From assembly GCF_964340395.1 (NCBI RefSeq), contig NC_135558.1, positions 14,177,501-14,200,000 on the forward strand: DNA of 22,500 nt, in the 5' to 3' direction. Under the pieces are notes generated by a model. It did not search any database, was not told the DNA's origin, and saw only the letters and a list, made by a program, of their open reading frames with translations. Each line of letters begins with the position of its first letter. The first letter of the stretch is position 1. This document shows, in pieces, positions 1-10,418 of the stretch. The position numbers were made by a program, and so were the translations under genes. This DNA comes from Glandiceps talaboti (Eukaryota; Hemichordata; Enteropneusta; Spengelidae).

Positions 1-810
1 TCAAATGTAGGGGTTTGAAATTGGCCATATTTGCTTACAAGTAGTTGTTTTTATTTCTTTACTTTCATTGCGAGAAAATTGGGGTTTTTTTTGTTTGTTT
101 ACTTATTTTGCTCTTTAAAAATATCCTTTCCCTACAAGGTGCCATGTAATGAAGTGATGATTTGAAAATCTGGTGTTTTTTTCTAATTGAAATTGAACTT
201 GTTCTTTGTTGGTTTCGATAAACCAGCTTTGCTATTTTCTCGACTACCTTATTCATTATTTATGAGTTAGTTCTACTGAGCGCCCTCAACCGTTTACCCT
301 TCCTCGTCCCACTCACCATGTAATCCATCATTACACAATGCAGAGAAAATACTTGAGTATTGATATAATATATCTGAAGACTAAATTTAACTTATTTATA
401 ACCTAACAGGAAGTTAAGGAGGGTTCCAATTAGTATATATTTCGTGGTTGATCCAATTGACTTGACCACGGTTAGGTGAGTTTAAATTAACTAACATCTA
501 CAAATGTATATACAGCTACGTGAAAAGGCACATGGTTTGAATTAATGATGACATTAAGATCACGTCCGATTATGTTAATAGATATGTTCATGATATGTTT
601 TGATACATAATACAAAGTTTGCGTAGTTGATCAGCAATGTAAAGGAAATGTCACAATACCTAGGACACATAAAACATAGTTGAAACAATTGTTTTTTGTC
701 ATATATTTTTTTTCTTTTAGACATGTATATACATGTCTTATCTTTAAACATCCATGCACAGTGCTCTACAGTACGCACGGCCTCCCGTCATTCAATCAGT
801 ATGTCACATG
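1..810. other. Non-coding flank, nothing recognised
   Basis: AT-rich sequence with only short open frames that have no family signature or splice-consistent partner. Confidence 0.5.
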
Positions 811-851
811 TCTATCTGTCTGTCTGTCTATGTGCGTGCGTGCGCACGTAT

Positions 852-909
<58 letters not shown>

Positions 910-957
910 AAGAGTAGTTTATTGTAGTGACATGAGGCAAGTATGATATATATATAT

Positions 958-1027
<70 letters not shown>
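811..1027. repeat. (TCTG)n, (TAG)n and (TA)n microsatellite cluster
   Basis: A short TCTG run near 815-830, about 19 TAG units from 852 to 909, and about 40 TA units from 945 to 1027. It lies in the 3' flank of the left gene. Confidence 0.95.
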
Positions 1028-1030
<3 letters not shown>

Positions 1031-1146
1031 ATATAATTGAATGTAATGAAGTTGAGGAAATAAAAAGTTACAACACACAACCTCTCACCCAAATGAGCTT
1101 ATATGTCACCTGGCAAATAATACTTAACTAGAACAAGGTGAAGAGA

Positions 1147-1200
1147 TGTATGTATGTATGTATGTATGTATGTATGTATGTATGTATGTATGTATGTATG

Positions 1201-1232
<32 letters not shown>

Positions 1233-1281
1233 TGCGTATGTATGTATGTATGTATGTATGTATGTATGTATGTATGTATGT
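1147..1281. repeat. Compound (TATG)n-(TG)n-(CGTG)n-(TATG)n microsatellite
   Basis: Tetranucleotide blocks flank a central TG and CGTG block, giving a mirrored layout. It ends 11 bp before the left gene's stop codon, so it lies in the presumed 3' UTR. Confidence 0.95.
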
Positions 1282-1291
1282 TCAACTGATA

Positions 1292-1426
1292 TCAGTACCA
1301 AATCATGAACCCATAAATCAAGAGAGTTAATGTTGTGATTATCAAGATGGTGTGTTTTCGTGATAACACTCTCGACGTACGCTCAAATCCATTTGCTGGT
1401 ATGTCAATGACAGAATTTTCTTGAAT
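1292..1426 (-). CDS. Left gene exon 6: linker and C-terminal membrane anchor
   Basis: A 135-nt exon after an attttcag acceptor, in frame with exon 5. It encodes a 25-residue polar linker ending in LSRKH, then TILIITTLTLLIYGFMIWY and TGA (1292-1294). The hydrophobic stretch ends at the last residue. The reading is independently matched by the right gene's C-terminus. Confidence 0.72.
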   Translation of the reverse strand: MQENSVIDIPANGFERTSRVLSRKHTILIITTLTLLIYGFMIWY

Positions 1427-4400
1427 CTGAAAATGAAAGAATTTTATTATTAGTAAGATATATTGGTCTGTCCATTTTCTACAATAGTAGATTCAGTTTA
1501 TATCCCGAAATTAAACATTGTAAGTATAATCATGTATAGGAACCATCCCATCTTATCTATTTTTTTCACCACGACTGACTTTCCTTAAGTAAGTTAATAG
1601 AGCGTATGAAACTTAAACGTTTAATAGTGATACGTGAGATTCAATGTTACCTTTCCAAGCTGCACCTTCTGATCACTGTGGCGTTGATGACACCCACGTT
1701 GACAACGTTGGCATTTACCATTATGTTTCTAGCGGGGATAAAACATAAAATTTGTGTTGTAAAAATAAATAAATAAATGAATAAATAAATGATAAAAATT
1801 GTTGACTGATTTGTAAAGTTTATTAGAAGTATAATGTAGTTTCCATATGACATTGCCACTACTAGAACTTCGTTACTACTAGAACCACCATCAGGTGCAA
1901 ATCCATACCGTCAGAATTACCACCACCACCACCACCACCACCACCACCACCACCACCACCACCATCAGCAGCAGCAGAACCCCCAACAGTAGAACCATCA
2001 CCACCACCACCACCAGCAGCAGCAGCAGCAGCACCACCACCACCACCACCAACAGCATCAAAACTACTACCACCAGCACCACTTGGAGCCACCACCACCT
2101 CCACTAGGACTACCACTACCAGAACCATCACTATCACCACCATCATTACAACCATCAAAGCTATAATGATCACAATCACTGGCATTGTGGCTACCACGTA
2201 CAATGACCAACAGCATGAGCACCATATATTAAAACCACCATCATTACTACCTCAATAACCACCACCACAACCACTACCAGGACTACCAATAGTATCACTA
2301 CCACCACCGTTACTACCTCAATAGCCACCACCACATCCACTACTACTATCAGGACTACCACTAGTATCACCACCACTACCGTTACTATCTCAATAGCCAC
2401 CACCACAACCACTAATATCAGGACTACCACTAGTATCACGACCACCACCACCACCACCACCACCGTTATTACCTCAATAGCCAACACCACATGTACAACT
2501 ACTACTACTATCAGGACTGCCAGTAGTATTACCACCACCACCGTTATTACCTGTATAGCCACCACAACCACTACTACTATCAGGACTACCACTAGTATCA
2601 CCACCACTACCGTTACTATCTCAATAGCCACCACCACAACCACTACTATCAGGACTACCACTAGTATCACGACCACCACCACCACCACCACCACCGTTAT
2701 TACCTCAATAGCCAACACCACATGTACAACTACTACTACTATCACGACTGCCAGTAGTATTACCACCACCACCACCGTTATTACCTGTATAGCCACCACA
2801 ACCACTACTACTATCAGGACTACCACTAGTATCACTACCACCACCGTTACTACCTCAATAGTCACCACCACAGCCACTACTACTATCAGGACTACCACCA
2901 GTATCACCACCACCACTGTTACTACGTCAATAGTCACCACCACAAGCAATACTACTATCAGGTCTACCACCAGTATCACCATCACCACTGTTACTACCCC
3001 AATAGTCACCACCACAACCACTACTACTATCAGGACTACCACTGGTATCACCACTACCACTACCATCGTTATTACATCAATAGTCACCCCCACAGCCACT
3101 GCTACTATCAGGACTACCACTAGTACCACCACCACCACCACCACCACCACCACCACCACCGTTACTACCTCAATAGCCACCACAACAACCACTACTACTA
3201 TCAGGACTACCACTAGTACCACCACCACCGTTATTACCTCAATAGTCACCACCACAACCGCTACTACTATCTGGACTACCACTAGTATCACCACCACCAC
3301 AACCACCACGGTATGGACACCCCCTTGATCCCTTAACACCATCATGACGGCCACCACCCCAAGGACCACCACCCAGTTCGATTAAAACCACGTCACTACT
3401 TTATATAATCAAACGAAACACAGACACCTATCTAATCACGTCCAGTATACTTATACTTGCATAGTTACACAACAGCAGATATTAGTCAAACGTGAGTCTG
3501 TTCAATTATTACCCAATTTCACAGGGAGAAAATACTACTCGTACAGAGGCACCCAATACTTATCATTGATCTGAATGAAATTCATCTCACCTTTATTTCT
3601 TGTTGCGGACAGTACGTCTTGCAAGAACTACACGGGATAAGTTTCATGTCACATTGGTGAAAGTGCTCATTGAAATCACATCTTCTTACTTGTACGCCGC
3701 ATCCATGATGGTTACATGCTATAAAGTCCGAAGTACATTCACCGACGTGCTCCTATAACATAAATAAAAAAAATGTACTCCGAATCTCTTAATACAAAAA
3801 ACACCATGGCTAGAACTATTTCAATGCAAATACATTGACATAAGATGATAAGGCAAAGGGGTCGCCAGGTGCGCAGTCACAAAACAATACTTAATCCGCA
3901 AATCTATGTCACCCGAAGAGTTCAAACGTTGGTACTTTCTCACATTTTTTCGCGAGAGTGCGATCGATTTTGTTCTCGTCGCGTCGGTTACGGCTACTGG
4001 CGTCTACTTAGACTGTCGACAGTCGTTCGTGCCTTTTTTGCTACGTTTCATCTAAAACAAAGTCGTCGCCTCCCTCCGTAGCACTGAATACTAACGCGTA
4101 CTGATAGGAACTATGAGTGCCTCCGGCACGCTCGTGCCTCCGGCACGAGCTGTTGCTAATGATTATGCGGTTATATAGTATTGCTCCGAATAGGAGCGGG
4201 GTGAAGACTTTAGTTTCAGATAAAACGTAGCAAAAAAGGCACGAACGACTGTCGACAGTCTATAGCGTCTCCTGTACCGCTGTTAAAAGTGCAATATGAC
4301 TGTAGTAATTTCATCAAATAAATGTTAATGGAATGATTTTATTGAAAATTAACACTTACTTGGTGATATTGTGTGAAACTACCCGTCCAAAAACAATCTC

Positions 4401-5231
4401 GATTTGGACACTTTGCAGGAAGATCTCCCAAGTCGTGTACTACTGCATTGTCTGGATACATCTACAAAAACATTTTTTTTAAGTTTACCGTTATTAACAG
4501 TGAAATTTAATTTTGAAATTGATATGAACATTCATGTGAAATAAAATGTACGAAACACTGGTATAATTGCTATAGCTTACCCGACTTGCATCCAATTGTG
4601 TGCAGAATCCGTCTTCACGACACGGTCTACACATATAGGTATCTCCGCTAAGGTCGGGAAAACAGAAACGAACATATAAATTCGCGACAATTTTTTAATT
4701 CATAACTATCGTACAAGACTATATTTAAATAACACATTTTGAAATGCTTCGAAAGGAAAGAAACATTTTTTCGTCCAAAATAGCAAACGATTATGTTTTT
4801 AAAAAAAATCAGTACGAGGTAAAATTGGAAGTTAAAAGTACAGGCGGTAGTAGACAGGCTGCAGTGGATTTAGCCCGGAAAGCCGGAAATATATATACGG
4901 AGGAAATGGTCATACTGCGTAGCGACCCAACGTAGTTATGATACTGTAAGAAAAAAACCCGCGCTTACTTTCGTGATAAATGCATATCATACAGTTTTGT
5001 TACGTTAGGAAGTACTGGGCATTCAAAATGTGGTAGATAGGCCATAATACTGAAAAAAAACAACCGTTATCATTACCTTGACAACAATTCCTCCACACAT
5101 CTTCCGCAATACCGATGACCGCATGATGCCTGCAGTGGGTTCTTCAGAACGTTTTTGCAGTGTCGACAAACGTATTTCAGATATTGATCGGGGTGAACCC
5201 CCGATAAAATGCTACCCATATACCCAGGCAT
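1292..5231 (-). CDS. Tail-anchored TRAF-like RING/zinc-finger E3 ligase (left gene, complete, 6 exons)
   Basis: Join, in transcript order: 5231-5077, 4647-4581, 4461-4360, 3752-3591, 1728-1651, 1426-1292. This is 699 nt and 232 aa, with GT-AG sites at every intron and all phases matching. Residues 22-64 are a C3HC4 RING (VCRHC, SCGHRYCGRC, YMCRPC). Three TRAF-type fingers with H-x3-C ends follow at about 90-175. A C-x2-C stub (KCQRCQRGC) and a 44-residue last exon complete the protein. The last 19 residues are hydrophobic (TILIITTLTLLIYGFMIWY) and run to the stop, after a basic RKH: a classic tail-anchor layout. There is no coiled coil and no MATH domain. Known of the family: TRAF RINGs can act as ubiquitin E3s and the fingers support dimerisation and E2 contact. 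Inferred: a ligase inserted post-translationally in ER, outer mitochondrial or another membrane, facing the cytosol. ATG 5231 is the first after an in-frame stop; ATG 5219 is an alternative. The least certain part is the join across the 1.9-kb intron. Confidence 0.8.
1651..1728 (-). CDS. Left gene exon 5: end of finger 3 plus Cys-rich stub
   Basis: A 78-nt exon with a ccccgctag acceptor and a gtaaca donor, phase 0. It begins KHNGKC, which puts H-x3-C at the spacing finger 3 needs (C-x2-C-x11-H-x3-C across the junction). CQRCQRGC and a short polar run follow. The right gene's last exon starts with the related YNGKCGQC, which supports the call. Confidence 0.72.
1870..3371. repeat. 1.5-kb ACC/ACT-rich minisatellite with higher-order structure
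   Basis: The left part (1870-2130) is (CAC)n mixed with (CAG)n. From 2281 on there are 14 diverged units marked by gactacc/gactgcc at 2281, 2353, 2422, 2515, 2584, 2653, 2746, 2818, 2890, 2962, 3034, 3112, 3205 and 3274. Unit lengths are 69, 72, 78 or 93. A 231-bp trimer (69+93+69) is duplicated from 2353 to about 2815. It lies inside the 1862-bp intron of the left gene. The long Val-rich open frame on the minus strand is a by-product. Confidence 0.9.
3591..3752 (-). CDS. Left gene exon 4: zinc fingers 1 (end), 2 and 3 (start)
   Basis: A 162-nt exon with a ttatag acceptor and a gtgaga donor. EHVGEC closes finger 1. CNHHGC with a later HFHQC forms finger 2. CSSC opens finger 3, which closes with HNGKC in the next exon. 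Confidence 0.85.
4009..4262. mobile_element. MITE-like foldback element with about 55-bp terminal inverted repeats
   Basis: The arms at 4009-4064 and 4206-4262 are near-perfect inverted copies. Each begins TAGACTGTCGACAGTCG, where GACTGTCGACAGTC is itself a palindrome. The ends are compatible with a TA target duplication (Tc1/mariner type, inferred). The centre has two copies of the small hairpin gtgcctccggcac at about 4119-4149. It is non-coding and sits in the left gene's 607-bp intron. Confidence 0.75.
4360..4461 (-). CDS. Left gene exon 3: first TRAF zinc finger
   Basis: A 102-nt exon, phase 0 on both sides, with a tttgtag acceptor and a gtaagt donor. It begins MYPD and carries C-x4-C (CPNRDC) followed by FWTGSFTQYHQ. 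The H-x3-C half of the finger is at the start of the next exon. The other two genes have exons of identical length here. Confidence 0.85.
4581..4647 (-). CDS. Left gene exon 2: second half of RING
   Basis: A 67-nt exon between a ccttag acceptor and a gtaagc donor. It completes the split codon and supplies YMCRPC, the last two RING cysteines, then REDGFCTQLDASR. Its length and phase match the right gene's 67-nt exon. Confidence 0.82.
5077..5231 (-). CDS. Left gene exon 1: start and first half of RING
   Basis: The donor is gtaatg, just below 5077. The exon encodes MPGYMGSILS, a short leader, then VCRHC and NPLQASCGHRYCGRC, the first six RING ligands. It ends two bases into a codon (phase 2), exactly as in the central gene's first coding exon. 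A TAA lies in frame upstream of ATG 5231. Confidence 0.82.
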
Positions 5232-5750
5232 CGGAATATGCAATGGTAGAAATGACCATTCGCCGATATTTTAACAAACCGCTGTCTGATTGCGTGTGCA
5301 TACTAAAGTCGCGACTCCGTGTATCATTAACTGATCAACGGAAAATGGAGACTGGTCTTCAAACACCGGCTTTTAAATGCCGGTCAGCTGCAGATGGCCT
5401 TGAAAAATGGGGGAAGTACCGAGTCTGTTTTATAATTCAAGTGCGCATGCGTTATTCATTTCTTTAGGTAAAATTCTGATAGGGTAAATATAAATAGCCG
5501 GAATGTGTCAGACTGAAAAGCGGTGGCATGCGCAGCCCACACCACCGTATCATATCCTATCAATTTTTTTTAGCTGAAACCCTTTTGGTTTACGGCTACC
5601 GATATACTGTCCAACACTTATGGACCTAAATTTGCTAGCTTTCTGTGTCATTATACAACAATATGACGTTATTGTGGTAACGTGGTGACATGGGAAAATA
5701 TATCGACCAGTCGACTTACTATAGCAATATTTAAAGTGATAGTTCCAGCT

Positions 5751-5908
5751 GGCCTACCTGTAGACTTTAACTACTATCGCTACGACACTATTATGCTATC
5801 CTATTAAACTGGCATGTTTTGTTGATTTTTCGCTCCGTTCGCGAAAATTAAAAGCTAGGATAGCGGAATAATGTAGCGATAGTTGTTCTCAAGTCTACAG
5901 ATAGGCTA
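5751..5908. mobile_element. Short foldback element (MITE-like)
   Basis: The arms at 5751-5812 and 5851-5908 are imperfect inverted repeats sharing tgtagactt, actatcgctac and gctatcct. The centre forms a second hairpin, TTTTCGC with GCGAAAA. It lies about 500 bp upstream of the left gene and has no coding capacity. Confidence 0.6.
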
Positions 5909-5909
5909 A

Positions 5910-7405
5910 GATGATAAAATTAATGAAATAGTTGTTATTGTTTTGAAAGTAAGCCAATAAAAATGTCATCACAATCCATTACAAATGATTTTCCTTTTAT
6001 GGTTTCGTTTACACAAAGACGAGTATTCATATTCTCTGAGAATGAATTGCCGAACGAGTCGTCGTCATTTCAGTGTTCGTAATTACAAACAAACAAACAA
6101 ACATACAAACAAACAAACATGAAATCCTCTGTAATTGTAATTCCTATGGACAGCGTAATTAGGCATATGAATACTTTGTTTTAAACTCTAAACATAACAT
6201 ACGGAAATATCTAAGTATAGATTGTTTAAAGGTCAAAGTCATGCCCGGAGTCGACAGCAGAACGCGTTAATGGCCAGCAAGTTCAAGCTGTACAAAATTA
6301 ATAATTTATGGTAATTACGGATAAAAGAAGGCATTTTTATAAACAACATTTGATTGACGTACATCTAAATTGCTGTGTTTAAAAAAATAATACGAACACT
6401 TGGCCCTGTCGAAGTACTGATGTTTACATCACTATTTGAGGAGCAGTGGATCAACATATCCATGCAGTGGCGTCAGGTGTTCTCCGGTCCTCAGTAACGT
6501 TTAATATAGACATGACTACACACATCTTTGCACAGAACGTTAATCTTGTAAACAGGGTTGTGTATTACAATACATACCTCGTAATTTATGTATGATTGGA
6601 ACTCTTTGAAAATACGTGGAAGGAAATCATCAATGCAAATTGCACGAAAAAGCGGACATGCGCAAACTACTTCATAGGAACTTTCCGAAATTCGTGATGC
6701 TTGTTTGTTGTTCATGCCACGATCGTAATATCCCATATATACAAATATGCACAGCATTGCAATATCATGCAATGCGGAAAATTCCGAACTGAACTAGAGT
6801 AAATGGAAGCAAGGTAGTAGTATCAATTTAGCGATACGATCGTAGTGATACGATCAGCAATAATTTCAAACAACCAAACTCAAGGCCTTCAACTGACTGC
6901 ATAGTAAATACGTATACTAACAGAGGTCCATTGACCTTACACTTGGAATAACAAAATCATAATGAATTATTAGATTACGCTACTCAGAACAAGTAAATAT
7001 CAACAGTACCGAAATGTTTTATTTTTTAGAATATATCTGTCTGTTACTTTATTTTTATGAGGTCTTTGAAATTATAGTAAGGCTAGGCGCTAGTAGTATT
7101 ATGAGAGTTGTGGTGTATTACAATTACGTTAACTTGGATTCCCGGCCTGGAACTAAGCCTTTTTACTAGGACATTCAATAATCGGTGTGTGCAGTGACTG
7201 GTAGTGTGGACCAGGGCCAACAATCCCGTTCAGTTTGTACTTGGAAAATGTCCAGAATGAACGGATGACAAATATTTGTTCATTTACACAGAGGTTAAAA
7301 GTAGCACAAATTAGAACAAAATACACACGACCATAGTAGTGCGGAGAAGTCATTGAAACCATCCTACGAATCATTACCTAAAAATTTACTGTTATCAATG
7401 ATGTA
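5910..7405. other. Intergenic between left gene and central gene, part 1
   Basis: Apart from the (CAAA)n there is no gene. A minus-strand frame at 6772-6491 is followed by a donor-like gtatgt near 6585 and has four Cys, but it lacks TRAF finger spacing. Confidence 0.4.
6085..6119 (+). repeat. (CAAA)n microsatellite
   Basis: Eight or so CAAA units with one CATA interruption. Confidence 0.85.
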
Positions 7406-7498
7406 AGGTCTAATAAAAGAACACTAGTGGTTCCGGTTACACTCAATTTTAGAATAGGTGGGGTAAGTAGATTTTTTATTTTATTATATATATATTTT

Positions 7499-7544
<46 letters not shown>

Positions 7545-7620
7545 TGTCTAGTTCAGGTTTTCCATTGTTTTCCAAATGGTCTCTGTTTTGTTTATTTCTT
7601 CCTATCAGATATACAGCCAA
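7406..7620 (+). repeat. Interspersed non-coding repeat, copy 1
   Basis: Shares gtggttccg, ctcaattttagaataggtgg and ttccattgttttc...atggtctctgt with 13254-13395 in the same order and orientation. This copy carries an inserted (TG)n block at 7504-7542. Confidence 0.65.
7504..7542 (+). repeat. (TG)n microsatellite
   Basis: About 19 uninterrupted TG units. Confidence 0.95.
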
Positions 7621-9465
7621 TACAGATTGGAAGAACAGTTTTATCTTGTCTTTTTAAATTGATGTCAGTTTCTGCATCCACTATTCCTCTCAAGATTTGC
7701 GATTTTATTTTTAAAAATTCTCGAATACGTATACGTAATAAAAAGTTTAGGGTCGGCAGTGAAAAGCTAGGTGGGGTCAGGTAACCCGAACTAAACAATT
7801 AGTCCGAATAACTAAATGTTTTTTTCCTTCAGTTTTGATATTGGTCTTAGTATCAAGGCAAGGTACAAAGCGAAATTAAACAATTGCTACAGAAAATCAT
7901 CAATTCAATGCTTAATCATATCAAATACAAACAAACTACCTCAAGCGTGAAAAGACAAAGATAGGCTTGAACTGTGTTCTTTTGGATATGTCGTACGAGG
8001 TCACGGACACGAGAGTTATCGAAACAAAACAAAATCCTCGGAATGTGTAACAAACAGGTCATCACTATTGCGTACATGCGTAGTATTCGATAACATAACG
8101 GTTATTTTTAGATGGTGATTTCCCGTGTTGGTAGAATTTGCATATGCATGATGAACTAACTGGGTGATACCACTGTGCATGAAATACACATTTAACAACA
8201 GTATGATCTGACAATTGAAATGTAATCAAACAGGCATATAAAAATAGTAATGTTTAGTGACCAATGACAAATATATACTAGCTTGGCAATGTGAACCATC
8301 AAAGTCACAGACAATTGACATTTGCCTAGACATAGTAGCATGCTCAAAACGAGTTCTATAGAATTTAAATTTGCCCCAGCAAATAGTCATTTTTTATCGA
8401 CGAATTCATGTAAGCTAGGATAATTTCTTGATATCTCTATATGTAATGAAAGAGTGTCATTTCTAGATCTCCTCGTTGCTGGAATAATGTCATGGTGCCG
8501 TGAGGTACGTGACGTCACCCGTAAATGAAGAGCCTCTATTGCAGTTTGTGGGGCCCAGTTGCCAACTTCATAACCGGATATTTAATGATGTATTTCGACC
8601 AATGAGCACGCCAATTACCAGACATAATGTCAGGCGATATGACGTAAACTTCCTGTGTTAGTATCTGCGAATCTAGACACACAAGGCAATGATTAGCGAG
8701 TTTCCATGGCCACAGTGCTAGTATTTCAAAATAAGAGTGACGTATAACATCATTTGCGCATGTGCAAACCGTATTTGCATGAATAATGTATGTAAAAGGG
8801 AAAGTCCCTTCAGTATTGTCAAAATCTCTATATGGACACACAATTAACGTATAGAGTTTCAAAAACGCGAGTGGAGAAGGTATGATGTATGTATATTTTT
8901 GTATTTTGGTTTCGATGAATCACATTGTGTTTCAGAATGACGAATCCTTAAGAGTTAATTTTAAATAAAACCTTGGAATTATAAATTTGACAAAAGACTT
9001 TTTTGTGTCATATACACATAAAATGCTAAGCATTTATGACAAGGCGTGTAGAATGCATACATACACACGACTTCTTTTTTTTAATTCAATTGACGTAATA
9101 AAGTAATATGATATACTTTTGTGCTCATTCAAAAATGATCAACACTATATGTGTCACATTTTGAACAGTACAATTTACAATACCTACAGGAGATATATGT
9201 GATTCGTTACATAGTATTCAGTTTATTCAGACATTATGAATAAACTTTGGAGGGTGGAATCCCATTTACAGCATAGACATAATAACTATGACACTGTCAA
9301 AACAACATTTATTTAAAAAGTGGCACAGGCTGAGTTTATAAGCTGTTTTCTCCAGCAAAAATACTTTGCATAAAACCATGATTAAACTATTCTACTATAA
9401 TGTTAATGTTGATGCATGACCTCTATGACATTACAATTGTCTTCTGACGTTGTTAGAACTGTTGA
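7621..9465. other. Intergenic between left gene and central gene, part 2
   Basis: Short open frames only, including 108 codons on the minus strand at 8862-8536 that resemble nothing I know. No RNA gene or regulatory pattern stands out. Confidence 0.4.
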
Positions 9466-9944
9466 TTGCATAGTAGGGATTTCTTGGAACTTTTTTTCAA
9501 ACGTATGATAAATTACGTCATCGACTCGTTTATAAATTATATCTTAATACCCGTGATAAAATCGAAAATTATAGAAATGTTTTCTTTATCCAGAAAAAAA
9601 TATTTATTTACTGTTAAATTTGGTAATTATCGAATGATGATTGTATGTTTTTTTTTCGATGTTCAGCCCACTGTTTGAAAATAGAAGCCGGGAAAAGAAA
9701 TGGTATTGAAAGACAAGGTCGTATTTGCACTCTTTGTGATATGGCAGAGGTAGAGGATGAATTTCATTTCCTCTTGATTTTTGACCAGTATCGCAACAAA
9801 TATATTCCCCAGTATTTGTATTCTCTTTCATCTTATGACAAGTTTATTGAAATAATGCGAACTGGCGACGAAAACTTACAGCAAACATTAGCCGTATTCA
9901 CCTCTCATACCCTTTCTTTTAGGAAAGAGGCAGGCGATTTGTAG
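9466..9944 (+). pseudogene. LINE polyprotein C-terminal fragment, frameshifted
   Basis: Two overlapping frames. The first (9466-9678) includes SRKKYLFTVKFGNYR. The second (9645-9944) has FRCSAHCLKIEAGKR, then ICTLC and VEDEFHFLL, the Cys/His motif that follows the reverse transcriptase in many non-LTR elements. The frame changes at the T9 run 9648-9656. The family's later Cys (usually LLxC) is Phe here (LLIFDQY). A decayed copy; the exact clade is not resolved. Confidence 0.65.
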
Positions 9945-10047
9945 TAGTAACTATATTCATGTAAGTCATGAACGTCGAAATGTAAATATTTGTATTTTGG
10001 GCCAATGGCCATGAACTACAATAAATGACCTATCTATATATCTATCT
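9466..10047 (+). mobile_element. 5'-truncated non-LTR retrotransposon (LINE) 3' end
   Basis: Holds the C-terminal tail of a LINE reverse-transcriptase polyprotein (see 9466-9944), then about 80 bp of 3' UTR with ggccaatggcc. It ends aataaatgacctatct followed by a short tatc-type tail, as in CR1/L2-like elements. The 5' limit is uncertain; no reverse-transcriptase core is visible upstream. Confidence 0.65.
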
Positions 10048-10244
10048 TAATACCAGGTTTAAGTTCAGCCAGTTGCAAGTGATGGTTAAGTATACATCAG
10101 TAAGTAGAATACTGCGTATGTAGAACAAATTATGCCCCAAAATGTTTAAGCTCAGCTTGTGCCCTCTTAACGTTACTTATCACATTTACATTACTGCCAT
10201 TTTCATAAAATATTATGACTCCATTAAGTATTCAGAATTTCACT

Positions 10245-10250
10245 TTTATT
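10245..10250 (-). terminator. Poly(A) signal of central gene
   Basis: AATAAA on the minus strand, 169 nt after the stop. This is the nearest canonical hexamer, which makes a short 3' UTR. Confidence 0.5.
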
Positions 10251-10346
10251 TCAGTAGCTGGCTTCATTTAAAAAAATGAAAGACGTCTGTTTTAATTTTT
10301 GCTGTCCCCGGTGTATCAAGTAGTCCGTAAGGTATGTCGTGACGGG

Positions 10347-10383
10347 GCGCCCTCACACATTGGGAGGAGGCTGGTGAGGGTGC
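10347..10383 (-). other. Hairpin in presumed 3' UTR of central gene
   Basis: Arms gcgccctcac and gtgagggtgc (nine of ten paired) enclose a 17-nt loop, 36 nt past the stop codon. It could be an RNA stem-loop or chance. Confidence 0.3.
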
Positions 10384-10418
10384 AACGACACGAATTATCT
10401 TACAGTCTCAATATGACA

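Noticed and set aside
2191-3372. 393-codon Val-rich open frame on the minus strand, and its Thr- and Gly-rich neighbours
   Set aside because: It is a reading of the trinucleotide minisatellite in the left gene's intron; composition and repeat phase explain it fully.
5078-5467. 129-codon plus-strand frame
   Set aside because: It overlaps the RING exon of the left gene on the opposite strand and has no family resemblance.
6491-6772. Possible extra TRAF finger exon on the minus strand
   Set aside because: A donor-like gtatgt follows, but cysteine spacing does not fit C-x4-C or H-x3-C, and no partner exons are nearby.
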